The notes under the pieces are model-generated. The model did no database searches. It was not told the origin of the DNA and was given only the letters and a program-made list of their open reading frames with translations. This document shows positions 10,773 through 22,801 of a stretch of DNA of 64,000 nucleotides, in pieces; the first letter of the stretch is position 1, and each line of letters begins with the position of its first letter. Location: assembly GCF_907164915.1 (NCBI RefSeq), contig NC_061863.1:5386340-5450339 (forward strand), read 5' to 3'. This stretch comes from Impatiens glandulifera (taxonomy: Eukaryota; Streptophyta; Magnoliopsida; Ericales; Balsaminaceae). The translations under genes were made by a program, and so were the position numbers.

Positions 10773-13523
10773 TCATATTAGCGATGTCTTAATCCTATCC
10801 ATGGTGCAGTTAACCAAGTTAATAGCATTCTTAATATAACTCTCATCAAGCGCAGCAGTTGGACGAATATCGGGCAAAAACTGAAAAGACACGGTCACCA
10901 ATGAACCGCCGCCACTTCCAATGTTGTCGGTGGCACCACAGAAAGGAACAACCGCAAAACCCGAAGAAAGCATTGGCACATACTTTGAATTTCCTCCGTT
11001 CAACGCCATGTTAAGGGAGTTAATGTCAATGGGGGCATATATCAAGTAAGCTCCTAGAGGATCCCAATTAACCTCTTGCAGCATCAACAGATCATTCTGC
11101 TATTGTATATTCATAGTTAACACTTTAATTATTATATTATAACTTTTAAAATAATAATAATAATAATCAAATGATTAATCATTTATAAGGTTGTAGATAT
11201 ACTTACACTCATTTGTAACAATGAGATGTAGCTGGCTTTATCTTGTCCTACCACAATATGTGAGATTTCTTCAAAATTTGCAACATTTGAAAGAACATCC
11301 CACTATGCCAAAAAAAACATATCATTAAATCAAATTAATTAATTAGACAAAATTTAATTAAGAAAACTATGAATTCTATACTTACATTAGTTCTTGTTTC
11401 TTTAGATCGGAGAAAGTTAAATACATTCGTCGGCGACCCAGGCAGCCAAAAGGAAATGGCAGCGGCTAACACAATACCTACCGGAAAATCTGGATTATCG
11501 GTATTCCTTAGCATAAGGATTCTCATTCCATCTGGCTTTACGATTGAATCCAGATTTATATTAATCCATGGATGGTCCACAACCGAACTCACTCCAATGA
11601 TAAAAGTTTCTACCATCCTCTCCGACAATCGAGTGATGACATGTTTTCTTTCCAAGCTAGTCACCACTTTAATCCACAAGAAAAAAAATATAACAATATA
11701 TTATATAATATGTTCATATCTAAATAAATAACTTATAATGCAAGTAATATTATAAGTTTACCCATGTCATTAGGGGGTAGGGCTTTGAAATGGTCGATAG
11801 AGAGACGATTTATTTGCTTCTCGAGAATGCCTAGCCAGCGTTTGGCGCCAAATGCTAAGCCGGAATTGACTATAGGCTTATACAATGTATGAAAGCCACT
11901 TTCGTCCACTTCGACATTCTCTATCCACGTCACCTTTGTGAATCCGTTGCAAAAATCTTCAATTATGCATCCAGAAGGCCTTCTTTTGTATTTAACTTCA
12001 TTGAGTGGTCGTACAATGATGTCAATTGAAAAATCAACGATTCCCCACCTTCCTACTCCGAGTTGCTTGCAATGTCTTGCTAAGATACTCGAACGGGCCG
12101 GCACAAGAGGAGAAAGTGCATGCAGATCTACGTAAATCTGAGACCCAAAGTAAAAAAGAATGGTAAAACAATTATAATTATGACAAAATATCGCATATAA
12201 AGTTACTTACAGCTTGCAAGGCCCCGTCATGACTTCCTTCAATTCTAGTTGGGAAGACTTCAAAAGTGATAGCCTTAGAAACAATGACATTAAAGATTTT
12301 CTTCCAATGATTCTGTATAAGAAAGAGTTAGTTTTAATTAATAAACATTGATAATATTGTTAATTGAATAATAATTATATGTATACCAAATTCATGAAAA
12401 TATTAATAAGAGTGTGGGGATCGATGAAAAATCCATTGACATGGAAGGACGACTCGCTTTTGAGTGTTGAAATTCGAGTGCCGAATCCACTTGCAAAAAC
12501 CCTATAATACTCGCCCTCGTTCAACTCATAGCCGGTGCTATCAGCAACACTTGGAATCCACATAGGTTCTCTCATTTGAGCCAATTGATCAAGCTCTTTT
12601 ATTGCTAGAGTTGCCATATGCTTAATCATATTCATGTTTAGTTGACTACCATCATCGGCCAAGGGCACCCTAACAACGCCAACTTCTCTTGTTTCCATTC
12701 CAAATGGTTGCCCGAGAAAGGGCGCCCTAACAATGCCAACTTCTCTTGTTTCCAATCCAATTGGTTGCCCGAGCAAAGGCGCCCTAACAACGCCAGTTTC
12801 TCTTGTTTCCATTCTAATTGGTTGCCCGAGCAAGGGCACCCTAACAGCGCCAACCTCGTCACTACAAATTTGTAATTGTTTGTTTTGTAAATACAATTTC
12901 ATATTTAAAAATGAATAAATTAATTTGTTGGTTAATTAATTAATACCTTGAGATAAAGTTTGTACCCCTCTCAAACTACAAGCAATAGACAAGAAAATAA
13001 TTAAGAATAATCATATATAAATTTACTAATGAATTAAAATCAAATCAATAAACACTTCTTACATCTTCGCTTAAACGCGAATTATGGACCTGCAAATTGT
13101 GGTCGACGGATAGCATCTCGCTCAAGTCATTAGGTGTCGAGAAATGTCCAACAAAGTCAAAACATGCATCATTCGAATTAAACATCGTGTTCTCCTCCAT
13201 ATGTTCTTCATTAATGTCTTGCTCCACCTTAAGCTCTTCATTATTCTCTTGCAAGTTATCGTTATCATGACGATTAATATTCATCTGCATTTAAAAAGAA
13301 AATAATATTATAATAATGTCGTCGGAAAAACACTTATTATATTAGATTAAGAAATTGGGAACATAAAAATATGTGAGGATTCATAAAAATTTTAAAAAAT
13401 CACAAAATAAAAAAATATATATGAGTATTCTACCTTCCTTGAGTAGTTGTTTTCCAACCAAAACTTGATTTGCAATAGTTTATTGTGTATCTCACTTGGA
13501 GAGGCATAGTTTCTTAAATACAC
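10773..13523 (-). CDS. HD-ZIP class IV-derived START protein with degenerate homeodomain
   Basis: Exons (minus strand): 13434-13523, 13063-13284, 12947-12975, 12387-12861, 12211-12312, 11762-12137, 11386-11666, 11207-11302, 10773-11099. All junctions are GT-AG and all phases agree (stop 10773-10775). The START domain spans MREPMWIPS to DFSIDIIV; after it come CKQLGVGRWG, NSGLAFGAKRW and the C-terminal half ending CTMDRIKTSLI, all typical of the ATML1/PDF2 class, which are L1-layer transcription factors. Upstream, NRHDNDNLQENNEELKVE and DHNLQVHNSRL match the zipper-loop-zipper. The 13434 exon reads YLRNYASPSEIHN then LLQIKFWLENN: homeodomain helix 3 with FQNRR lost and about seven helix-2 residues deleted. 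An in-frame TAA lies at 13524-13526, and no helix 1 or start codon is seen. It is either a pseudogene or a protein that no longer binds DNA through its homeodomain. Confidence 0.85.
12663..12853 (-). repeat. 57-bp in-frame tandem repeat inside the START gene exon
   Basis: Three full copies and a partial one of a 57-bp unit encode a 19-residue repeat of the form VGxVRxPLLGQPIxMETRE on the gene strand. It lies between the zipper region and the START domain, a linker in class IV HD-ZIP proteins. Copies differ by a few substitutions and keep frame. Confidence 0.9.
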
Positions 13524-14606
13524 TTAAGAGTTTGCAAAAGCAATAACTTTAATAATTTGATTAAATGAAATTAGTAATTGATTATTTTATAATAATATAT
13601 TCTCTAAATAATTATTAATGATCAAGATAACGATGAATAATCTTTAGATAATTTGATCATTATCTTTTAACATAAAGGTGTAATTAATAATATATTTCTC
13701 CATAATTGTATGAATTTGTTAGACGAAATTTTGTACGATTACACGTGGAATATGCTCGACCACACGTTGATTATGTTCATGTAACATGTTTATGTTTATA
13801 TGCGGGTTTGGGTCATGGTTCTTTTCATTTGTGGGTCATGGATAATTTTTATTTTTGAGTTTGCTCATGGAACATGTTTATGTAAGATTTGTGTTAGTAG
13901 TGCATGTTTACATGATCGTGTTCATGTTTGGCTCCAAAACTAATTTTTGGAGACTTATGTAAACATTTTATATACAATAATATACACAAATAATTAAAAT
14001 ATTATAATTTAAACATAATGGTGTAATTTGATATTTAGGGTTAGTTTTTCAGAAATAGATTAAAAATAATAACGGCTAGCTCTATGCTCTCATAAATTAA
14101 ATTTGTCTTTGCAAAATAAGGTTAATTTAATTTACTAAAAACAATGTCAAATATTTCTACTAAAATCACTCATTAATGAATATTTTAAGCCATTTGAATT
14201 TTGGAATCTATAACAAAAGAGAAGAAATCAATTATCTCAATTTTTTGTTTGGTTAAATATTAACTTTCTTTATCATACATAAACTCAATCATTAATCAAA
14301 TATATAGAAATAAATCTAACTTAGACTTATCTGACTTATTTAAATATATGAATTATAAAAACAAAATTATAAACATATCATATATCAGAACCCTCCATCC
14401 ATGATTTAAAATTTCGGATGGGCATGAAAAAAATTGTGTGTCTTGAAATATTTTTGGAAAATTTATGAATAAAACAGGTAAATTAACATAAGTTTTTACT
14501 TATTTTTGAGAATTGAAAAATAAATAATAAATTAAATAAATATAAAATTAAAGAAATTTATCACATTTTTAACATAAAAATATTAATTTATATAGTTATA
14601 ATGGTG

Positions 14607-14608
<2 letters not shown>
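13524..14608. other. AT-rich upstream region of the START gene
   Basis: No homeodomain helix 1, start codon context or gene is visible on the minus strand here. 13740-13930 holds repeated GTTTATG/CATGTTTA-like words without clear structure. Confidence 0.5.

Positions 14609-14689
<81 letters not shown>
14609..14689. repeat. (TA)n microsatellite, about 40 units
   Basis: An uninterrupted TA run of about 81 bp, the longest in the window. Shorter (TA)n runs occur at about 15043-15058, 19141-19162, 22775-22802, 22869-22891, 36060-36083, 37922-37969, 38661-38692, 55590-55619 and 58246-58270. Confidence 0.97.
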
Positions 14690-14692
<3 letters not shown>

Positions 14693-15769
14693 TTCAATAC
14701 ATTTTGTTTTTCATCTACTTGTATATTGTTCATATATTTTTAAATATTTATTTCTTATTAAAATAAGTTTAATATTTTTTCTTTTTAATTAAAACAAAGT
14801 TTTTTCATCCAAAATTATTTAAATTTAAAAAACAATAATATAAAGATAAATTAGTTGACAATCAAATATTATTTTACTATATTTTAAAATAAAATTAGTT
14901 GACAATCAAACTAAAAAATTTAAACAGTTATATAAAGATAAACTTTGTTTTAAAATTATATAATCACATATTTTAATATAATTAATTTATACTATTTATT
15001 AATTTTTTTTAATTATAAATTAATAAATATTTTTTAAAATTATATATATATATATATAATTCCCGAGAGGCGAGTACTACACGAGATCGTAACTCAAGAA
15101 CGGAACGATCAATTGCCTTGTCGAAGAAACAGAGCGCCCTAGTGTTGCTTGATTTTGGCCAAGCTTCTATAGCACTAGCTAATTTTCTGACGAAAATGCC
15201 ACTTTTTAGTCTATTTTAAATTATTTATAAAATTGAAAAATAGAATAATAAAAAATAAGTAAAAAGTTCATTAATAAAAAATAAAAAAGTAGTTAAAAAA
15301 TTAACTAAGGGAATATAAAATAAATTTAATAATTAATATATCAATTTAATATATTTTATTGATTTTATTTAAAGTGATGGGTTGTTATTTGAATAAGTTG
15401 TTAATAATTTATTAAAATATCTTATAATATTAAATGATATTTAAATTTAAATTATTTATAAATATATAATTAAATATTTTTAATTAAAAATTAAATATTA
15501 TTTATATTAAAAAAATAATATATAAATTATTTGAGAAAGTAAATGGACTAATTTTATATATTACATAAATCTATAATAAGTTTTCATACATTTAAATAAG
15601 AATTAATACAATCTAAATCTAAATCTAAATGAGATTTTATAAATTTTCATATATTTAAATAATCTACTAATAGAATTAATACAATCTAAATTAAATGAAA
15701 TTTATTTGAAATATATATAATAATAATAAAAATAAAAGGTAATTGTATATATACTCATTAATTGGCATG
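14690..15769. other. AT-rich intergenic with one GC-richer island
   Basis: Mostly A/T. The 120 bp at 15061-15180 stand out by composition, with many CG dinucleotides (CGAGAGGCGAG, ACACGAGATCG, GAACGGAACG). Both strands have short open frames there, but I recognise none. It may be a decayed exon or transposon fragment. Confidence 0.5.
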
Positions 15770-16705
15770 AATTTTATAGATTTTTATTATAAAGATAATA
15801 TATATGTAATATGATAAATTGTGATAATATTATATTATATTATAATTTTAGATTAATTCCTTATAAGTATAATCTAACATCTATATATTAGACATAACAT
15901 ATGTAACTCGAAATAATCATTCAATGCAATATTATTCTCTTTCTCTATTCTAACATAGTATGAGAGTCCAATTTTTGTTCCTGAGTTACAAAATCAAGTT
16001 TTAATAAAGCTCTATTAATTATTATTATATTTTTTAATAATATTTTTTTCTTTCAAATAATTCTGTTGGTATTCTTATATATTTTTTTTGACAATTATAT
16101 TCTTTGAGTTTTGTTTTTAGTTATTGTTTTATGCCAGTAGTCAATGCCCATATTTTTATTGTTCTTAATCCAATCATATATGTTTTTGTACTTGTTATTT
16201 AGTCAACACACTAATATCCTTTCGTTAGGATAAGTTTCTTTTCCGGTGTTGTTTCACCTTACCATTTTATGCCTATGGAATTCTACATTCTGTACCGGTT
16301 TTCTTTTATGTTGTCATCCCGTCGTTTGATGGATCTCGAAACTCACGAGTAATTTTAGAGTTCATTAGGTTGTTATTTCACCTCAACATTCAATTCTCGT
16401 GGGATTTTACCTTTTCCACACTTTCATCCTATATTTGGATGGATGTCACGAGTATTGAAACTTAAAAATACATCATCAACATTTTAACCTATCGTCTTCA
16501 ACCTCAAATTGTTTAAGTCATTTTCAACTTGAGTTTATTAGGAATGTTATAATATAAAGATAATATATCTTTAATATTACAATATTACAATATCATAAAT
16601 TATAATAATAATAATAATATATTATTATATTATATTACTTTCTTATCAGTTTAATATGTCTATAAATTAGACATAACACACTTAATTCTAAATAATCATT
16701 ATTAA
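15770..16705 (+). mobile_element. Small degenerate LTR element, about 0.9 kb
   Basis: A direct-repeat pair (about 15770-15955 and 16545-16705) shares AAAGATAATATAT, ATATTAGACATAACA and AAATAATCATT. The left copy is followed by TAGTATGAGAGTCC at the place of a TGGTATCAGAGCC primer site. The right copy is preceded by AACTTGAGTTTATTAGGAA, in the position of a polypurine tract, and begins TGTTATAATATAAAG. The 590-bp interior has no recognisable gag or pol, so the element is non-autonomous. Ends are approximate. Confidence 0.6.
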
Positions 16706-19425
16706 ATATAATTTAAGACTTATAAAATAAACTCTTTTGTCACTTTTAAAAAATTTGAGACCTCTAAGCATAAATAACTTCAAAATTGTTTAAAATGTGC
16801 AAAGAGCCTCCTCATCTTTTGTCTTGTAAATGAATAGACAATAATAAATCCATTTTCTTTTTTTTATATATTGGAGTTTTGAAAAATATAAACTTTTGTT
16901 GAGAGTAACTAGATTATTTCTTTGTCAAATAAAATGCATAAAAACAGTTATATGAATTTATTTGTTTTGATTCGGTGTTGATTACTCTCAATAATAATGT
17001 CCAAATATTATATTTTCCTTGTCCTTAAGCAATTTTTTAAATAATAATAAATTAATGTGTAAAGAAGTGGATCAAAATACCCAATAATTAATTTGATTTT
17101 AGATATACAAAAAAGGTGGCGACAAATTAGGCTTAAAAAGACAATATCTAGCTAATTATGTCTATCTTTAAGTTAGACCGGTCTAGAGGGCGACCCAATG
17201 TAAAAATAAAAGTGTGACTCATTCACCCTTTTGAATGCTTTCCACAAAAACATTTGTTTCGTTGAACAAATAACAACCTTGTTTATCAAATAATTGTAAA
17301 AGAAATAAAAATATGTTATTTTTCAAAACAATTTTTATAGAAAGAGCTATAACAAGATTTGTGTTAGAGGGAAAATGGGATAGAAACTACTCTTTAAAAT
17401 TCTTTACAAGATTTATTTATTTTTCTCTACCACTATTATTATATAATTAAAATATTAAGAAATTTTTAATCAACCATTTAATACATATATATGAACAATC
17501 TTTGAATTTATATATTTATTGTAATAAAACTTCTAACTAATATAATTAAATAAAATATTATATAAATTTATTTTGTAAATGATTTATTTATATTTAAATA
17601 TAATTTTTAACATTAAAATAATTCTATGTGTTTGTTGGTTAAGTTTTGGGGTTTCTTTTTTTCATTATATGCTTTATTATTTTTCATATTATGCCTTATG
17701 TACAAATTGCAAAAATTATTATGATTTTGTAATTTTATATTTTAAAGTATAAAACCTTATTTTACTGATTTAAAAAGGTGTGGAATGCTAAAAAAAAAAA
17801 AAAATTGGTGTTTTTATTTTTAACTTGAGTTATTTGAATCAAGCTAGAAAACTCTAAATTTGATTTTAAAATTAAAAAACGACAACAATGAAGGACGGAA
17901 TACAAAAATCAAACCACAATTACATTACGCCATTTTAAAATTACTTAAATTAATAACTATCTCCTAAAAAAAATTGATGTTACTAACCTTTATAAATGTA
18001 TTTTGCAATAGACATTTTGTTATGAATAAAATGATTTTAAATTTAATGGCATTGAATTTGGACATAAATAAATTAAAAAAAAAATGTTATTGTTATTATT
18101 ATTATTATTTAGAGTAACAAACAATTTCAATGTAATAGATTTGAACCAAAATTGAAAGTAAATAAGACAAAAAAAAAAATACATTTTTAAAAATTGATAA
18201 GAGATTGTACATTTAAAAAAAAAAAAATACATTTTCCTCCTTTTCCTATTTTTCATCTTGTACTGTTGAAGAATGTGCATTTAGGCCCTTGAAGTTGCTT
18301 AGAAATGTCATTGTGGACTTTCTAGAGTGATGCTATTATCCTCACCTTTTGTTTGTGCAGACTTTGACTGTAAATCTGAGAAAAAATAAAATTTATTTTT
18401 TAATCAAGAATATAGTATTATTGAAAAATGAGTATTACATTTAATTAATAAAAATTAAAATTAAGTATTGAGTGATTTAAAAATAATTATTTATTTGCTT
18501 TAAAGGATTTTATATCAAATATTTTATTTGAAATATTTGTGTAATAATATTTAGTAAATTGTATCATTCCTATACTAACCTAATATGTTGTTTGGATTGT
18601 TATTGTAAATATGATTTTTTTTTTTTTTTATCTAAAGCTAGATTGAAAAAAGATTGTAACGTTATTTTTTAGTTTTTTTTAAAAATTATCTATATTATAT
18701 TATTATCATTTTAATCATTAAATAAATTATTTTATCAATTAAATATTAAACTATCTCTACTTTATTTTAATTTAATTTTAAATATAAAATAATAGTTTAC
18801 TAATTAAAACAATTAGAACCCCAAATAACCTTTTTTTATTAAACAATGTATTTTTAACAAAATTCAAAAAGCCAAAAATATTATAATCAAACAAACTCTA
18901 TAATAATACTAATAATTATATTTTCTTTAAGAATGTGTTGCCAACAAGGAAAATTCATATGTACCTAAAAAATATGGTTTTTATAAAAAAATATTGTTTA
19001 TTTATTAAATAATTTAATTAATAATTTAAAATGTTAAATAACTTTTATTTTATTAATTTTAAATTTGAAACTAAATATAAAATAAAATAATTTAATCAAA
19101 ATAATATATTTTTCATCAAATAAAATTTTCAAAAAAATAATATATATATATATATATATATATTAATGTAAAAATATGAAATTATTCTTAAATTAAATTT
19201 AATATTTATTTATTTAATTCTAAAAAAAATAAATTTTATATACTTTTTTATTCATAATTTCTTCTTTCATTATTTTAAGTTTACAAACAAACTCAAAGAA
19301 AATTTTTGCAATTTTTTCATCCAATAATATTGTATCACGCTCAATATTGTGTACTTGTTTTATCCATAATTTGTTTTCATTCACATTTTTTTAATGATTT
19401 ATTAAGAAAAAGAGAATTAAGATAC
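16706..19425. other. AT-rich intergenic, possible 3' end of the RRM gene
   Basis: No supported gene. Poly-A/T runs and simple repeats dominate. The last exon and 3' UTR of the minus-strand RRM gene should lie somewhere between about 18900 and 19420, but I could not identify that exon. Confidence 0.5.
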
Positions 19426-20880
19426 CTGTGGAAGATGCAAATTGGTTCCTTAGTGTCATTTTTGGTGTAGAACTTTGTTGATCGGTGCCTCCGGCGACGG
19501 CGGTGGCGGAGAACGGAGAGGACCGGGGAAGAAGATGATTATAGGTGGGGAAGGACTCTATATACGTAGTAGGATAATATAGATAAGAGGGAGTCGGGTT
19601 ACTTTGCGCCTGGTGTTGTTGCATGGAAGGGTACCCATAGTAGTAAGTAGGTAATTCCATGCCCATTCCTGAAGACGACGTCGTTCCGTAGAACTGTTGT
19701 TGTGTGTTATACAAAGTCTGTGAATAGTAAATAGTAATTTATAATTTGTTACTTACCCAATCAATTTGCTAATTATTATATATATGTGCTGTAAATAGTT
19801 ATAAATTACTTGGTGTTGATAGCCATATTCTGATGGGTAAGCTGCATAGCTGTAATAAAAAACAATAAAATTAATTAATTAATTAATTAAACAGTACAAG
19901 TGTAAAACAAAGTAAACTGTATAAATCAACATTTTATAATTAAAACCCAAATATTTGATTGGTTAAAAGAGATTTGCATAAATATATAATGTTTATTTTG
20001 GTGAGAATCAAGTATATTATAAATAAAAACAATTAATAAGAAAATAATAAAAGAGGCATAGCTGTAAATGATTATATATATTTGTAATTAACAAGGATTA
20101 GCTGTAAAGTTAGTTGTGTGTTGCATGATAAGATTGAATAATGACATTTAATTTTGCAAATTGTAATATATATGATAAATTATTTATATTTTTACATTCC
20201 TTATAAGTTAACATGTACCACTACTATTATAACAACTTATGATATAAACTAAACTAAAATTATTAATATATAAAATTAAAAAAAAAAGGTTAATTAATTT
20301 ATCTCGACTCACCCATAAGATGGATAGTAAACTGGTTGTGCCGGAGTTGTTGCCGCCGTTATTCCTCCCCCATAAACCGACGAATTGATCATTTGTTGTG
20401 TCGTCTCTACATCTCTGCCTGAAATAAATCGACAAAAAATAAATATGAGATGTATTAAATGTCACAATTCTATTGTAGAATTATTTTGTGAATAAATTAG
20501 TTAACCGACCTTGTCGCGAACGGCCCAAGGAAGCGATGTTACAATTTGCTCTTCTGCCGTCAATGATGGGGTTCGCTTCGACACAAGACCTTTTAGCCGA
20601 TTCTGGATCACGAAATGTTACCTAAAAACAGTTGAAAATAAATGATTATTGTGGTAAGTTAAGAATGATATAATATTAGGCTATTAGCGATACTTACAAA
20701 TCCATAGCCTTTAGAATTGCCAGTGTATTTATCATTAATGATAACAGCTTCTAGAATTTCTCCAAACTGTTCAAAATAGCGACGCATTATATCCGTCGGA
20801 GTTTCCCAAGCAAGACCTCCGACGAACACTTTTGTAAACGTTGTATCTCCGAACGGCGACCGGTACTGCTGGTATTCCAT
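19426..20880 (-). CDS. RRM-containing RNA-binding protein (3' end unresolved)
   Basis: Exons (minus): 20698-20880, 20510-20621, 20313-20418, 19810-19849, 19426-19717, with consistent phases (one donor, GTCGGT, is weak). The start codon is at 20878-20880. The single RRM covers about residues 16-90: RNP2 is VFVGGL (18-23) and RNP1 is KGYGFVTF (57-64, across the first intron). After IIDGRRANCNIASLGR comes a Tyr/Gln/Pro-rich low-complexity tail (YYYGYPSMQQHQAQ). This matches the small plant family of single-RRM proteins with Q/Y-rich tails, in which some members are ABA-linked; a role in RNA processing or stability is inference. The last visible exon ends TCCACAG|GTATCT in phase 1, so a further exon must exist downstream on the minus strand. 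Confidence 0.88.
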
Positions 20881-22019
20881 GATGTATGAACGGTTAATTG
20901 TGATGGCCGCGTTTCCGATCAATCTCTTTTGAAAAGAAGTGAAAATTGGTGGTGGGTATTTTGAAGAAAGAAAAGATAGAGAGATCCGACAGACAGATAT
21001 AGACTCTAATTTGCTTGCTGTAATATATGATCGACAGAGAAAGGAGACGAAAGACAGATTAAATGGTGTTTTTTTTGGTAGAATGGAATGATCAATTGAC
21101 AGCTGCATGACTAAAGGGCACTTGAGTTGGTCCTCTCTGTCCATTCTATTAACATACTCATGTTGGCAGTTGTGGCCTTTTTTAAAAATACACAAATTTC
21201 TATTTTATAAATCAATATATGCCTATTAAATTGTCAAAGTAAATTTTTTATAAAGGCTTTTTTTTTCTTTTTAAATAAGTTTAGATTATATGATTGGTGA
21301 TTTTGGGATGTAAAAGTTTTTAATAAAAAGATTTAAATAGTATTAATATATAAAGATAAAATAATAATAATTTAAAATAAAGAATATTTTAATATTTTGA
21401 TTAATAAATTAATTATGTAGGTGATGTAATGAACGAACAAACACCACGAGAATGAAAGTATGTTTTTTGAATTTGGGTTATTAAAATAATTCTAAACAGA
21501 TACAATAAGTTTAAATCTTTTTGATTGAATTATTTAACGAAAAAATTGGTTTATTTAAAAAATAATTGTATCATTATATATTAATACTCTTTAAATTTAT
21601 TTATTAAAAAAACTATTTTTTCAATATTAACACCAATCAATTTTTATAAATGATTAATAATTATTTTTATAAACCACTACCAAACAAAAGATTGATTTTG
21701 AGTTCTCTTGTTATTTGGTAATTATTTTCAAACTTATTTGATTTTGAAATATTGTAAAATGTTTTAACCATTGTTCATAATATTATATAAATAATAAATC
21801 AAAATATTAAACTTAATAATTATGATAGTTTAAATAATAAAAAAAATATGTATTAAAGATAAGTTTAAAAAACTGTCATTTATCCTAAAAAAACTTAAAG
21901 GTTATAAAATGCATCAAAAAGATTTATTTGTATATAATTCATTTACTATATATCAACTAATTAGTTTAGAAACATGTGAATATACTAGATTAATAAGATT
22001 GGTAAAAATATATTGATTG
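20881..22019. other. RRM gene 5' UTR and promoter, then AT-rich intergenic
   Basis: 20881-21180 is of balanced composition, with a purine-rich tract on the plus strand (AAGAAAGAAAAGATAGAGAG near 20960), as expected for a 5' UTR on the minus strand. From 21200 to 22019 the DNA is AT-rich and featureless. Confidence 0.5.
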
Positions 22020-22370
22020 ATTATCATTCAAAACTGACCAATAGAAGAAGAAATAAAAGAAAAAATACACTAACAAAATTTCATAATTGAGTTCGGTCAA
22101 ATGTTGTTTACGTCTCTAAGCACTAAGATTATCAATTAATAAAGAATGAGATACAAATATTGAGTGTTTCAAATTAAAATGAGAAGAGTTTCTTTTATAG
22201 ACGAAGAAATTTTTTCCACACCCATCATCCGATACCCATCATCCGATGTGGAATTTTAGTTGTGCAAAAAAATCAACAAATATCCACCTTGAACAATATT
22301 CAATACAAATCTTTATCATTAAAAAATAGTTTTTGATTCTAATTTGGTTCTCTTTCAGCATCGACTCAAA
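22020..22370 (-). repeat. 3' LTR of the host copia element
   Basis: It shares with 29300-29670 a diagnostic stretch: GAGTTCGGTCAAATGTTGTTTACGT here and GAGTTCGGTTAAATGTTGTCTACGT there, followed in both by AGCACTAAG, then CTATCAATTAATAA or its near match, then ACAAATATTG. The boundary next to RNase H is approximate. Confidence 0.75.
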
Positions 22371-22384
22371 CACAAATGATATTT

Positions 22385-22602
22385 ACCATATCTAAAAAAT
22401 GTTTAAATTTGACTTTGTCACCACCTTAGTCATCATATTGGCAAGATTCTCCGTAACACAAATTTTATGGCGAAGTATTACCTCTTCTTTAAGAATTTCT
22501 CGCACAAAGTGATAGCAAACATCAAAATGCTTCGTTCTTAAATAAAAAAATATGATTTCTTAATAAGTGAATAGCACTCTTACTGTCAGAATATACCAAC
22601 AT
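22385..22602 (-). pseudogene. copia RNase H C-terminal fragment
   Basis: Minus-strand reading gives YSDSKSAIH, then a degraded FDVCYHFVREI and ENLANMMTKV, matching the copia RNase H end (DSxSAxxL, YHFVR, ENxADxLTK). It is separated from the rest of RNase H by the TIR element at 22603-23372, whose removal restores EHMVVYSDSKSA. Confidence 0.85.
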
Positions 22603-22770
22603 CTAAGTTGCACAGATACGGGTACGGGTATCGTATCGGATACAATACGGATACAACGATACGGAAAATTTTGAAAATATAAGATACGATTCGTTTAGGA
22701 TACGGAAATTTATATATATAATATTTATATAAATTTAATATTGAAATAAATAAAAAAGAGAAACTCATTC

Positions 22771-22801
<31 letters not shown>

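Noticed and set aside
12642..12918. Plus-strand open frames across the 57-bp repeat of the START gene
   Set aside because: Antisense shadows of an exon whose reading on the minus strand is fixed by splice phase and START-domain homology.
13284..13296. TAAATGCA (L1-box-like) on the minus strand
   Set aside because: It overlaps the splice acceptor TTTTAAATGCAG of the zipper exon, so it is explained by splicing.
14601..14792. 63-codon frame rich in Tyr-Ile
   Set aside because: Translation of a (TA)n microsatellite.
22201..22250. CCCATCATCCGATA repeated twice
   Set aside because: A 16-bp duplication inside a copia LTR; too short to call as a separate feature.
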